From Mariprofundaceae bacterium (lineage in GTDB: Bacteria; Pseudomonadota; Zetaproteobacteria; Mariprofundales; Mariprofundaceae): 14,719 bases of DNA. The stretch lies in NCBI GenBank assembly GCA_015488125.1, contig WFOJ01000015.1:1-14719 (forward strand). The letters run 5' to 3'. The position numbers and the translations under genes were made by a program. Below the pieces are notes generated by a model, which saw only the letters and a program-made list of their open reading frames with translations, was not told the origin of the DNA and did not search any database. Position 1 is the first letter of the stretch. The number at the start of each line of letters is the position of its first letter. Shown one piece after another: positions 1 through 5,945 of the stretch.

Positions 1-29
1 CCGCCTGACTCCCGTCCGGCGGGCGGCGA

Positions 30-57
30 ACTTTATGGCCGCCAATCTGTTTGTCAA
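30..57 (-). promoter_or_regulatory. Downstream promoter (P2) of the same left-going transcript
   Basis: A second minus-strand TTGACA (57-52) is followed by a 16-base spacer and the -10-like TAAAGT (35-30). Next comes TCGCCGCC, nearly identical to the discriminator of the promoter 92 bases upstream. Both copies share AGTTCGCCG followed by a pyrimidine and C. They look like duplicated tandem promoters, an arrangement well known from rRNA operons. Transcription would start near 23 and leave the window at once. Confidence 0.55.
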
Positions 58-121
58 CACCCTCTTGCGAGACCCTCGCCCAAAACCCGATTTGACCCGG
101 GTCCCTCGCGAAGGACGGCGA

Positions 122-149
122 ACTATGTCGCCCCGATTCGGACTGTCAA
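122..149 (-). promoter_or_regulatory. Upstream promoter (P1) of a left-going transcript, stable-RNA type
   Basis: On the minus strand a perfect -35 TTGACA (149-144) is followed by a 16-base spacer and the -10-like CATAGT (127-122). A GC-rich discriminator, TCGCCGTCC, comes next. A consensus -35 with a short spacer and a GC-rich discriminator is typical of stringently controlled rRNA and tRNA promoters in proteobacteria. Transcription would start near 115 and run out of the left edge. The product is not visible, so the rRNA/tRNA assignment is inferred from promoter architecture and from the near-duplicate at 30-57. Confidence 0.6.
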
Positions 150-278
150 GCTGCCATGCAACGTGTATCTTTTCGACATGCGTTTGTCTTGTCGTGACTT
201 AAATCAATGCTGCTTTCATATGGAAACACAGTATTCGGCAGTTCTGTGTAGCAGCCATTCTTCTGAAGTGGAAGATGA

Positions 279-307
279 CTGTCCTGCAAACAAAAGCAAC
301 ATACAAT
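279..307 (+). promoter_or_regulatory. Possible promoter of the CZB gene
   Basis: TACAAT at 302-307 matches the -10 consensus at five of six positions. The hexamer 17 bases upstream (CTGTCC, 279-284) is a poor -35. If used, transcription would start near 313-315 and leave a leader of about 30 bases before the TTG start. The weak -35 means either activator dependence or a wrong call. Confidence 0.3.
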
Positions 308-308
308 T

Positions 309-327
309 TTGCCTGTTGATCAGGCAA
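309..327. promoter_or_regulatory. Perfect dyad: candidate operator or leader hairpin upstream of the CZB gene
   Basis: TTGCCTG (309-315) and CAGGCAA (321-327) are perfect inverted repeats around the 5-base centre TTGAT. The dyad lies two bases after the possible -10 element and four bases before the ribosome binding site. As DNA it would be a repressor operator over the transcription start. As RNA it would be a 7-bp hairpin next to the ribosome binding site. No T-run follows on either strand, which argues against a terminator. Confidence 0.4.
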
Positions 328-331
328 TGTC

Positions 332-338
332 AGGGGGG
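332..338 (+). promoter_or_regulatory. Ribosome binding site that fixes the TTG start of the CZB gene
   Basis: AGGGGGG sits six bases before TTG at 345. An in-frame TAA lies at 342-344, immediately before the TTG, so the reading frame cannot extend further upstream. The next in-frame ATG (codon 61) would remove two zinc ligands. The strong site and the stop together decide the TTG start. Confidence 0.75.
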
Positions 339-344
339 TATTAA

Positions 345-812
345 TTGAATCCGGATGAAGTTCGTGAGCACATTGAAAAAGCACGACTGGCGCATTTGCG
401 CTGGGTTGCCAGAGCCGAAGGACTGGTGAAAGGATTGCCACTGGACAAGAATCAGGTACCCGTATTACCGACCGACTGCATATTTGGTCAATGGTATTAT
501 GGCGAAGGGTACAAATTACGGAAAATGCAATCTTATGCTGCACTGGAAAAACCTCATCACGCTTTACACGCAACCTATCAGGAGATTTTTCAGCTTCTGT
601 ATAATGAAGATAATCGTTCGATGCTGAATAAATTGTTTGGCTCCAAAAAAACCTGGCAACAGGAGCGTCGCGCAGAAGCGGAAGAATTATTGCCCCGGCT
701 TCGTGCGGAATCCAAAGTTTTACTCAGGGGGCTTGATTTACTGGAGCGCGAAATTTTAATTCATACCAAAAATGGCCATATTGTTCTGAACGATATACCG
801 GATATCGACTAA
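345..812 (+). CDS. Standalone CZB (chemoreceptor zinc-binding) domain protein
   Basis: A protein of 155 residues. Residues 17-75 fit the CZB signature exactly: His17-x-x-Trp20, then Cys45-x-Phe-Gly-x-Trp50, then His71-x-x-x-His75. The spacings (24 residues between W20 and C45, 20 between W50 and H71) fall within the family pattern. In CZB domains three His and one Cys bind zinc and help sense zinc or oxidants, usually at the end of chemoreceptors or the front of diguanylate cyclases. Here no receptor, GGDEF or other output domain is attached. Residues 80-150 are charged and look helical. There is no signal peptide or membrane segment, so it should be cytoplasmic. The start is TTG, fixed by a strong ribosome binding site. 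It converges on mltG and is not part of the dcw operon. The fold and zinc site are well supported. The partner and output are unknown. Confidence 0.8.
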   Translation: MNPDEVREHIEKARLAHLRWVARAEGLVKGLPLDKNQVPVLPTDCIFGQWYYGEGYKLRKMQSYAALEKPHHALHATYQEIFQLLYNEDNRSMLNKLFGSKKTWQQERRAEAEELLPRLRAESKVLLRGLDLLEREILIHTKNGHIVLNDIPDID

Positions 813-885
813 CTTCAGCATTAAATCCTGAATTCAGTTACGGCAAACACAAAGCAACAGGCCGACTTCACTGGCTTTTATGTTC

Positions 886-1851
886 TCACTGATGCAGCCA
901 TTGACGAACGTTTTTTTGATGGGCTTTGAGGGTATGAGCAAAATTGTGACCGCCTTTGCCGTTGGCTACGAAATAGAGAAAATCGGTATCTGCCGGGTTG
1001 GCGGCAGCTTGCAGACTGCTGCGGCTCGGATTGCAAATCGGAGTAGCGGGCAAGCCGGTTCGTGTGTAAGTATTCCATGGAGAATCCTCACGCAGGTCCT
1101 GCCGATGCAAACGGCCTGTTTTTTCCGGATGAAGCCGCTGACGGCCATAAATCACGGTGGGATCCATTTGCAACGGCATATGCCGCTGCAAGCGGTTGTG
1201 GATCACCGAAGAAATCAATGTTTTTTCTTCTTCTATGGCGGTTTCTTTCTCGATAATGGAGGCAATAACGCGGATATCATGCGCGCTAAGCGTACCTGTA
1301 CTGGTCAGTTCATCAATCACAGCTTGTTGTGCATCCCGCATACGGTGCAGTATTTTCAGCGGCTTAACGGGCAAATTATACTGGTAAGTTTCCGGCAACA
1401 AGATGCCCTCTTGTGCATCACCAGCCATAGCCTGCATCGCGCTTTGCCAAACTCTTAACGGCGTGTGGGTTTGCCTGGCCAGCTGCATCAACACCTGCTC
1501 ACTGCGCAGGCCTTCAGCGATCGTAACACTGTGCTGCTCAACATCGCCTCTAAGCAAACGAGCCAATACATCCTTGGCACTCATATCTCCAACAAACACG
1601 TATTGCCCGGCCTTGATACTACCTTGTTGTTGCTGCCACTGAACATAGAGACGAAACATTAGCGCAGAAGCAATCACCCCTTGTTGCTCAAGTTGTCTGG
1701 CCACTGTTTGCAAGCCGGCGCCTTGTGTAATAACAATGTGAACTTCTGCAACATGGCGCGACGTGCAAATATCCTCCTCATATCGCCAGGTTGCTACGGC
1801 TAACAACACACAAAGCAGTACAATAGGAACAATCACAACTTTTTTTAACAA
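886..1851 (-). CDS. mltG: Endolytic murein transglycosylase MltG (YceG-like)
   Basis: An inner-membrane lytic transglycosylase that cleaves nascent peptidoglycan strands, and is thought to terminate glycan elongation. The protein has 321 residues. A positively charged tip and a hydrophobic segment (about residues 5-21) anchor it, and the rest should be periplasmic. The hallmark EKETA at 201-205 carries the catalytic glutamate (E201, by similarity to E. coli E218). It is followed by HNRL, MPLQMDPTVIYG, SPWNTY, GLPATPICNP and a C-terminal YFVANGKGGHNF, all in family order. The start is TTG (1851-1849), overlapping the pabC stop by seven bases, and an in-frame TGA nine bases further upstream leaves little alternative. 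The ribosome binding site is poor, so coupling to pabC translation is likely. It is the last gene of the array. In E. coli tmk follows mltG, but here it does not. Confidence 0.93.
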   Translation of the reverse strand: MLKKVVIVPIVLLCVLLAVATWRYEEDICTSRHVAEVHIVITQGAGLQTVARQLEQQGVIASALMFRLYVQWQQQQGSIKAGQYVFVGDMSAKDVLARLLRGDVEQHSVTIAEGLRSEQVLMQLARQTHTPLRVWQSAMQAMAGDAQEGILLPETYQYNLPVKPLKILHRMRDAQQAVIDELTSTGTLSAHDIRVIASIIEKETAIEEEKTLISSVIHNRLQRHMPLQMDPTVIYGRQRLHPEKTGRLHRQDLREDSPWNTYTRTGLPATPICNPSRSSLQAAANPADTDFLYFVANGKGGHNFAHTLKAHQKNVRQWLHQ

Positions 1852-2627
1852 GGCACACCATCATGCCCACGCAGAGCATCCAGCAAAGGTGATACAAGCG
1901 CGTGGTTTGTTGCTTCATCGAAAGTACGACCGTCAAGCCAGTTCACAGGCTGCACAAACAAACTACTGTTACAACAGGCAATAGCCTGGCAATGTTTCAG
2001 CATGGCTGACGAACAAGTGGCGGTACGAAGGACACCGGCATCCAGCAAATGCTGACGTATGGTACCGGGAAGACAGCATGCATCATTCGGTGTTAACCAC
2101 TGACCATCCATACATAGCAGGACGTTGGCCGTCATGGTGCTGATCACCCTGTCGCCAAGTGTCCATAGCGGCATATATTCACTGCCCAGACGTGCGTGAT
2201 AAAGCTGAAAGAGACGTAAAAAATCAGCATAATCAGCAGTGTATTTCGCTGTTTTTGGACGCAGGGGAAAGGCGCCAGCATCAAGACTCATCAGTCGTAG
2301 CGGTAGCCTCGCCGGTGTCGGCAGAATCTGCACATAGGCCTGAATAGCCGGTGCATCTGCCGGCAACAACCCCCATGGCTGGACACCGGCAGTCAGCGTC
2401 AGACGCAACAGCACATCATCAGCCGTATGCAGGCGCGCCTGCTCAACGGCCTGTTGACAATACGCATGGCCATCAACATACCAACCGAAGCTTGCTGCGG
2501 CCCGACTCAACCGTTGTCCATGGTAAGGCAAGGCAAAAACCTTGCCTTTGATCACTCGAAACGTCTCAAAACAAGCTTCGCCATAGGCCAGGCCACGCTC
2601 CAGTTTTTCAACAAACGACAGCGACAC
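1845..2627 (-). CDS. pabC: Aminodeoxychorismate lyase-like PLP enzyme (PabC family), atypical
   Basis: Fold-type IV PLP enzyme of 260 residues. PabC converts 4-amino-4-deoxychorismate to p-aminobenzoate and pyruvate for folate synthesis. Visible family motifs are ERGLAYGEACFETFR (10-24), the probable PLP lysine K128 in TAKYTADY, LPGTIRQ near 186-192 and CNSSLFVQPV (219-228). One key residue is missing: alignment with E. coli VTECCAANLF gives VISTMTANVL here. The glutamate that normally contacts the PLP ring nitrogen is therefore Ser163. The start is GTG with no visible ribosome binding site. An upstream ATG in the same frame (2639-2637) is cut off by TAG two codons later. The gene lies 23 bases after ftsZ and overlaps mltG. 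The pabC-mltG pairing is a known conserved one and supports the name. A related aminotransferase or a weakened enzyme cannot be excluded. Confidence 0.8.
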   Translation of the reverse strand: MSLSFVEKLERGLAYGEACFETFRVIKGKVFALPYHGQRLSRAAASFGWYVDGHAYCQQAVEQARLHTADDVLLRLTLTAGVQPWGLLPADAPAIQAYVQILPTPARLPLRLMSLDAGAFPLRPKTAKYTADYADFLRLFQLYHARLGSEYMPLWTLGDRVISTMTANVLLCMDGQWLTPNDACCLPGTIRQHLLDAGVLRTATCSSAMLKHCQAIACCNSSLFVQPVNWLDGRTFDEATNHALVSPLLDALRGHDGVPC

Positions 2628-2650
2628 GGACTAACGCATGCTGATAGTAA

Positions 2651-3865
2651 TCAGTCCGCCTGTTTGCGAATCCATGTGGGAATCGACAATTGTTCCTCAT
2701 CATAGGCAGACACGGCATTGGAAGCCTTGTGACTGGAATGACTGGGACGTGGTGCCGAAGTAACGGGAGGTTGAGTACCCTGGTAGTTAAAGCGCGACCC
2801 CATGGGGACGCCAGCCCCTGCCGGTGGTGTAACCGGACGCGTGGCTGCCGCTGTCGGCATGGGAATGCGCTTGCTTTCCTGCTGCACTTTTTGTGATGAT
2901 TCGCACAGGCCGGTGGCAACCACTGTCACTTGCAATTCATCGCCCAATGTATCATCGTTAACACAACCGAAGATAATGTTGGCATCTTCATCGACCATGC
3001 CTTCAATGATGGAAACCGCCTCGGTAACCTCATGCAATCCCATATCTGACGGGCCAGTAACATTGATGAGAATTCCCTGTGCGCCGTGAATATCCATATC
3101 CTCCAGCAATGGTGAGGAAATAGCCATTTCAACAGCCGCACAGGCACGGTTTTCGCCGCTAGCCACACCGGCTCCCATCATCGCAATACCACGATTCTCA
3201 CTCATCACCGAACGCACATCGGCAAAATCCACATTGATATAACCAGCATTGGCAATCAAATCAGAAATGCCGCGCACGGCCTGCAGCAAAACTTCATCCG
3301 CCTTGCGAAAAGCTTCCATCAACGGTGTGTTTTTGCCCACCGCACCAATCAGTTTCTGATTGGGAATAGTAATCAGCGTATCCACATGCTGACGTAATTC
3401 GGCAATACCTTCTTCCGCCTGCCGTAAACGCTTGCGCCCTTCAAAGGCAAACGGTTTGGTAACAACAGCGACCGTCAAGATGCCCATTTCCCGAGCAATT
3501 TCGGCAATCACCGGAGCCGCACCTGTACCTGTACCGCCGCCCATACCGGCGGTGATAAACACCATATCGGTTTCCTGTAACAATTCGCGAATATGATCGC
3601 GCTCTGCCTCGGCTGCTTCTCTGCCAATCTGTGGATTAGCGCCAGCACCAAGCCCGCGCGTGTGTTCAGATCCCAATTGCAACCGTGTCTCTGCCCGGCT
3701 GCGCTCGATCGCCTGGGCATCAGTATTGGCCACAATAAAATCAACACCCGTTAACTGATGGTCAATCATATTATTCAGCGCGTTACCACCGCCGCCGCCA
3801 ACACCGATCACCTTAAGCCTGGCCATCTGGCCGCTGGTTTCATCAAGTTCGTAATAAATGGACAT
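2651..3865 (-). CDS. ftsZ: Cell division GTPase FtsZ
   Basis: A tubulin-like GTPase that polymerises into the cytokinetic ring on the inner face of the membrane. The protein has 404 residues from the chosen ATG. Seen in order are VIGVGGGGGNALNNMI near residue 20, the signature loop GMGGGTGTGAAP (about 107-118), the T7 loop with NVDFADVRSVM (about 211-221), a variable Pro/Ser-rich linker (about 335-385) and the C-terminal peptide LSIPTWIRKQAD. That last peptide resembles E. coli IPAFLRKQAD and should bind FtsA and ZipA-like partners. GTG at 3868 directly precedes the ATG and could also serve as the start. AGGGGAAG at 3878-3871 is better spaced for the ATG. This is the only gene in the array preceded by a real gap (68 bases), and the gap contains promoter-like sequence. 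Confidence 0.98.
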   Translation of the reverse strand: MSIYYELDETSGQMARLKVIGVGGGGGNALNNMIDHQLTGVDFIVANTDAQAIERSRAETRLQLGSEHTRGLGAGANPQIGREAAEAERDHIRELLQETDMVFITAGMGGGTGTGAAPVIAEIAREMGILTVAVVTKPFAFEGRKRLRQAEEGIAELRQHVDTLITIPNQKLIGAVGKNTPLMEAFRKADEVLLQAVRGISDLIANAGYINVDFADVRSVMSENRGIAMMGAGVASGENRACAAVEMAISSPLLEDMDIHGAQGILINVTGPSDMGLHEVTEAVSIIEGMVDEDANIIFGCVNDDTLGDELQVTVVATGLCESSQKVQQESKRIPMPTAAATRPVTPPAGAGVPMGSRFNYQGTQPPVTSAPRPSHSSHKASNAVSAYDEEQLSIPTWIRKQAD

Positions 3866-3887
3866 CACTTCTTCCCCTGTCTCTGCC

Positions 3888-3916
3888 GTTATGAAAAATT
3901 TATTGCCTTATAACAA
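3888..3916 (-). promoter_or_regulatory. Possible ftsZ promoter in the ftsA-ftsZ gap
   Basis: The 68-base gap is much more AT-rich than its surroundings. Two overlapping candidates are visible on the minus strand. One is TTGTTA (3916-3911), a 17-base spacer, then CATAAC (3893-3888). The other is an extended -10, TG-T-TATAAG (3915-3907), with a poor -35. Either would give a short leader of about 15-35 bases containing the ftsZ ribosome binding site. Extra promoters just before ftsZ are known in E. coli, where they raise FtsZ above FtsA. The choice between the two cannot be made by eye. Confidence 0.4.
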
Positions 3917-3933
3917 CCATGATTATTGCTATA

Positions 3934-5187
3934 TTAACTGGCATCGCCAAACCATCGCCGCATGCGCTGCCACAAACCGGGGGAAGTACTGCTTCGTCCG
4001 CCGCTGTGGCGTGGTGATGTTGGCGTAGTATTCGCATTGCGTTGACGATAGCGATTGCCATACATCAACAACCCCACGCCGGTGGCGTACATCGGACTGG
4101 ACACCACATCCACCAGTCCACCAACGCCCTGTGGCCTACCCATACGCACAGGCAAGCCATCAAATGTCTCTTCAGCCAGTTCCACCATGCCTTCCAGCAA
4201 CGAACTGCCACCTGTTAACACCAGTCCGGCAGCGATCAATTCCTGATAGCCGGAGCGTTGAATCTCTACCTTCACCAGTTCCAGAAGTTCCTGTACACGT
4301 GGTTCCAGAATCTGGGCCATAATCTGACGCGGCATGGGCCGGGGTGGACGACCGCCAACACTGGGCACATCAATCACATCCTCCGGATCAGTCATCTCCA
4401 CCATACAGGCGCCATGTTTGATTTTCAACTGGTCAGCCTCACGCGCTGAGGTGCGCAGGCCAACGACCAAATCATTGGTCAGGTGGTCACCGCCAATAGG
4501 AATCACCGCTGTATGACGAATCGCGCCGTCAATAAAAATTGCCAGATCAGTGGTGCCGCCACCAATATCAACCAGCACTACGCCGATATCCTTCTCATCC
4601 TGACTAAGCACAGCCTCGCTGGAGGCAACCTGCTCAAGTACCATGTCGGCAACATCCAGGTCGCAACGGTTGCAGCACTTGATCAGGTTCTGTGCCGATG
4701 ATACGGCGCCGGTGATCATATGAATCCGCGCCTCCAGACGAATACCGCTCATCCCCACCGGCTCACGGATACCATCCTGATCGTCGATAATGTATTCCTG
4801 CGGCAAAATATGCAAAATCTTCTGATCAGCAGGAATCGCCATGGCGCTGGCTGCATCAATAGCTCGAGTCACATCATCCAGCGTCACTTCGCCGTTTTTG
4901 GTGGCCACCACACCGGTAGAGTTATAACCACGAATATGGCTGCCAGCGATACCAACAAAGACCGAACGGATGTCCACGCCCGCCATCAGTTCCGCCTCTT
5001 CTACCGCCAGACGAATGGATTCCACCGTGCTTTCGATATTGACGACCACGCCCTTGCGCAAGCCTTTGGAGGGATGTTTGCCAATGCCAATCACATCCAG
5101 CTTGCCATCTGTCCCGACTTCAGCAACTACGCAGGCAATCTTGCTGGTACCAATATCAACACCGACCATTACATCATGCTTTGCCAT
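3934..5187 (-). CDS. ftsA: Cell division protein FtsA, actin-like membrane tether of FtsZ
   Basis: An actin-family ATPase that anchors FtsZ filaments to the inner membrane and recruits later divisome proteins. The protein has 417 residues. The first phosphate loop is VGVDIGTSKIACVV (8-21) and the second is VLVDIGGGTTDLAIF (204-218). LVLTGGSSLLEG (322-333) is the adenosine-side motif. The C-terminus has a Ser/Thr/Arg-rich linker and then an amphipathic SPGLWQRMRRWFGD, the expected membrane-targeting helix. The start is the ATG at 5187-5185. The frame stays open upstream to 5226, but AGGGGG (5200-5195) seven bases before this ATG and the usual MAKHD-type beginning favour it. The ATG shares one base with the ftsQ stop (TAATG), so the two are probably translationally coupled. 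Confidence 0.97.
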   Translation of the reverse strand: MAKHDVMVGVDIGTSKIACVVAEVGTDGKLDVIGIGKHPSKGLRKGVVVNIESTVESIRLAVEEAELMAGVDIRSVFVGIAGSHIRGYNSTGVVATKNGEVTLDDVTRAIDAASAMAIPADQKILHILPQEYIIDDQDGIREPVGMSGIRLEARIHMITGAVSSAQNLIKCCNRCDLDVADMVLEQVASSEAVLSQDEKDIGVVLVDIGGGTTDLAIFIDGAIRHTAVIPIGGDHLTNDLVVGLRTSAREADQLKIKHGACMVEMTDPEDVIDVPSVGGRPPRPMPRQIMAQILEPRVQELLELVKVEIQRSGYQELIAAGLVLTGGSSLLEGMVELAEETFDGLPVRMGRPQGVGGLVDVVSSPMYATGVGLLMYGNRYRQRNANTTPTSPRHSGGRSSTSPGLWQRMRRWFGDAS

Positions 5188-5945
5188 TAGGTGACCCCCT
5201 GAGATGCTGCGGGACGAATAAACCAACGCCTGGCCTGCCGCGCATCAATACGCCAAATGCCACGATTCCAGCCTTCCTGCTGCAACAATTCAGTGATATT
5301 TTTAACATATTGCAAACTTTCCTCACCAAAAGGTATCAACCATTGCTGGCCAGCAGAAAGATTCAAACGCCAGCCATCCAGATCCGCAAAGACCTCGCTT
5401 AATGCTGCCAGCCAGGGCGCTTGCGTTGCTTGCATACCCTTGATCAGCGCTACTGCTGCTTTCAGATGTGCGCGATCGACGCGCAAAAACGGCAAATCGA
5501 CCTGTTCACCACGTTCCAGCGAACGAAAAGGCCTGCCTTCAGCATCGACCAGCATCACCAGGCCTTCCGGTGATTCCCACAAGGCGGTGAACTGCCGGGC
5601 AGTAGCCACGATGCGCAGCGAACCAGGCAGCGTCCGCGATACTTCCAGTTGATCGATATCGCGCACTTGTTGCCGCAGATAATCACGTACAGCAGCCGGA
5701 CGTGCGCCCCACAAACCGCTGGCCTGCATATTCTGCATGCTCTCTTCAATATGTTTTTTCAACAGCGCCGGCGCTTCTACACGCCATTGCACCTGCTCAA
5801 AACGCTGACCAATCAACCACTTTGCCGTCACCATCACCATCACCATTAGCAATGCCACTGTCAGCCGCATGCTCGCCCATTGCAGCCGCTTTTTTCGCGC
5901 CAGCATCACGGTTTCGGTCAATCGGCGACGATTAGTCCGTGCCAT
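5187..5945 (-). CDS. ftsQ: Cell division protein FtsQ
   Basis: A bitopic divisome scaffold that binds FtsB/FtsL in the periplasm. The protein has 252 residues. A basic cytoplasmic tail (about 1-28, rich in Arg/Lys) precedes one hydrophobic segment (about 29-45, including MVMVMV) and a periplasmic domain. FtsQ sequences diverge widely, but typical landmarks remain: SRTLPGSLRIVATAR (the lPgsl.i.i.e.r pattern after the POTRA domain), then ALW, then LVDAEGRPF and LP.L. Position between ddl and ftsA confirms it. It overlaps the ddl end by 14 bases. GAGGTG stands four bases before the ATG. The MVMVMV run comes from a short hexanucleotide repeat in the DNA. No clear full-length POTRA consensus can be read by eye. 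Confidence 0.9.
   Translation of the reverse strand: MARTNRRRLTETVMLARKKRLQWASMRLTVALLMVMVMVTAKWLIGQRFEQVQWRVEAPALLKKHIEESMQNMQASGLWGARPAAVRDYLRQQVRDIDQLEVSRTLPGSLRIVATARQFTALWESPEGLVMLVDAEGRPFRSLERGEQVDLPFLRVDRAHLKAAVALIKGMQATQAPWLAALSEVFADLDGWRLNLSAGQQWLIPFGEESLQYVKNITELLQQEGWNRGIWRIDARQARRWFIRPAASQGVT
5829..5846. repeat. Three tandem copies of CACCAT inside ftsQ
   Basis: CACCAT is repeated three times in a row. Read on the minus strand in the ftsQ frame it gives alternating Met-Val in the membrane segment. On the plus strand one frame reads six histidine codons and then TAG, by coincidence. A repeat this short can slip, but gain or loss of one unit would add or remove only two hydrophobic residues. 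Confidence 0.8.

Larger units (their letters stand above)
1..344. other. Intergenic control region between an off-window minus-strand transcript and the CZB gene
   Basis: No convincing protein gene lies here. The short open frames have no ribosome binding site and no recognisable sequence. The left 150 bases carry two minus-strand promoters pointing out of the window. The right part holds a possible plus-strand -10 element, a perfect 7-bp dyad and a strong ribosome binding site for the gene starting at 345. The stretch from about 150 to 270 shows nothing I can name. This is therefore a divergent control region: a presumed stable-RNA transcript leaves to the left and the CZB gene leaves to the right. 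Confidence 0.6.

Noticed and set aside
163..348. Possible small gene starting at GTG and overlapping the CZB start
   Set aside because: There is no ribosome binding site and no recognisable sequence. It crosses the presumed promoter and dyad, and its stop merely overlaps the TTG start.
199..573. Minus-strand open frame of 124 codons opposite the CZB gene
   Set aside because: It is a shadow of the well-supported plus-strand gene, with no domain and no ribosome binding site.
813..885. Terminator between the convergent CZB and mltG genes
   Set aside because: Only weak elements are present: the palindrome CTGAATTCAG (828-837) with no T-run, and AGGCC/GGCTT (860-878) with a mismatch-like pair and four Ts. 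A perfect 6-bp stem at 791-807 lies inside the CZB gene and has no T-run. None is convincing.
880..1458. Plus-strand open frame of 192 codons opposite mltG
   Set aside because: MltG on the other strand has all its catalytic and family motifs. This frame has no recognisable protein features.
3934..5226. Longer FtsA beginning 13 codons upstream
   Set aside because: The extension overlaps the ftsQ end. The ribosome binding site and TAATG junction point to the ATG at 5187.
5826..5849. Plus strand reads Arg, six His codons in CAC/CAT alternation and then TAG, like a vector His-tag
   Set aside because: It lies antisense inside ftsQ, where the same bases encode the Met-Val run of the membrane segment in frame with conserved flanks. 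It is a CACCAT microsatellite, not cloning sequence.
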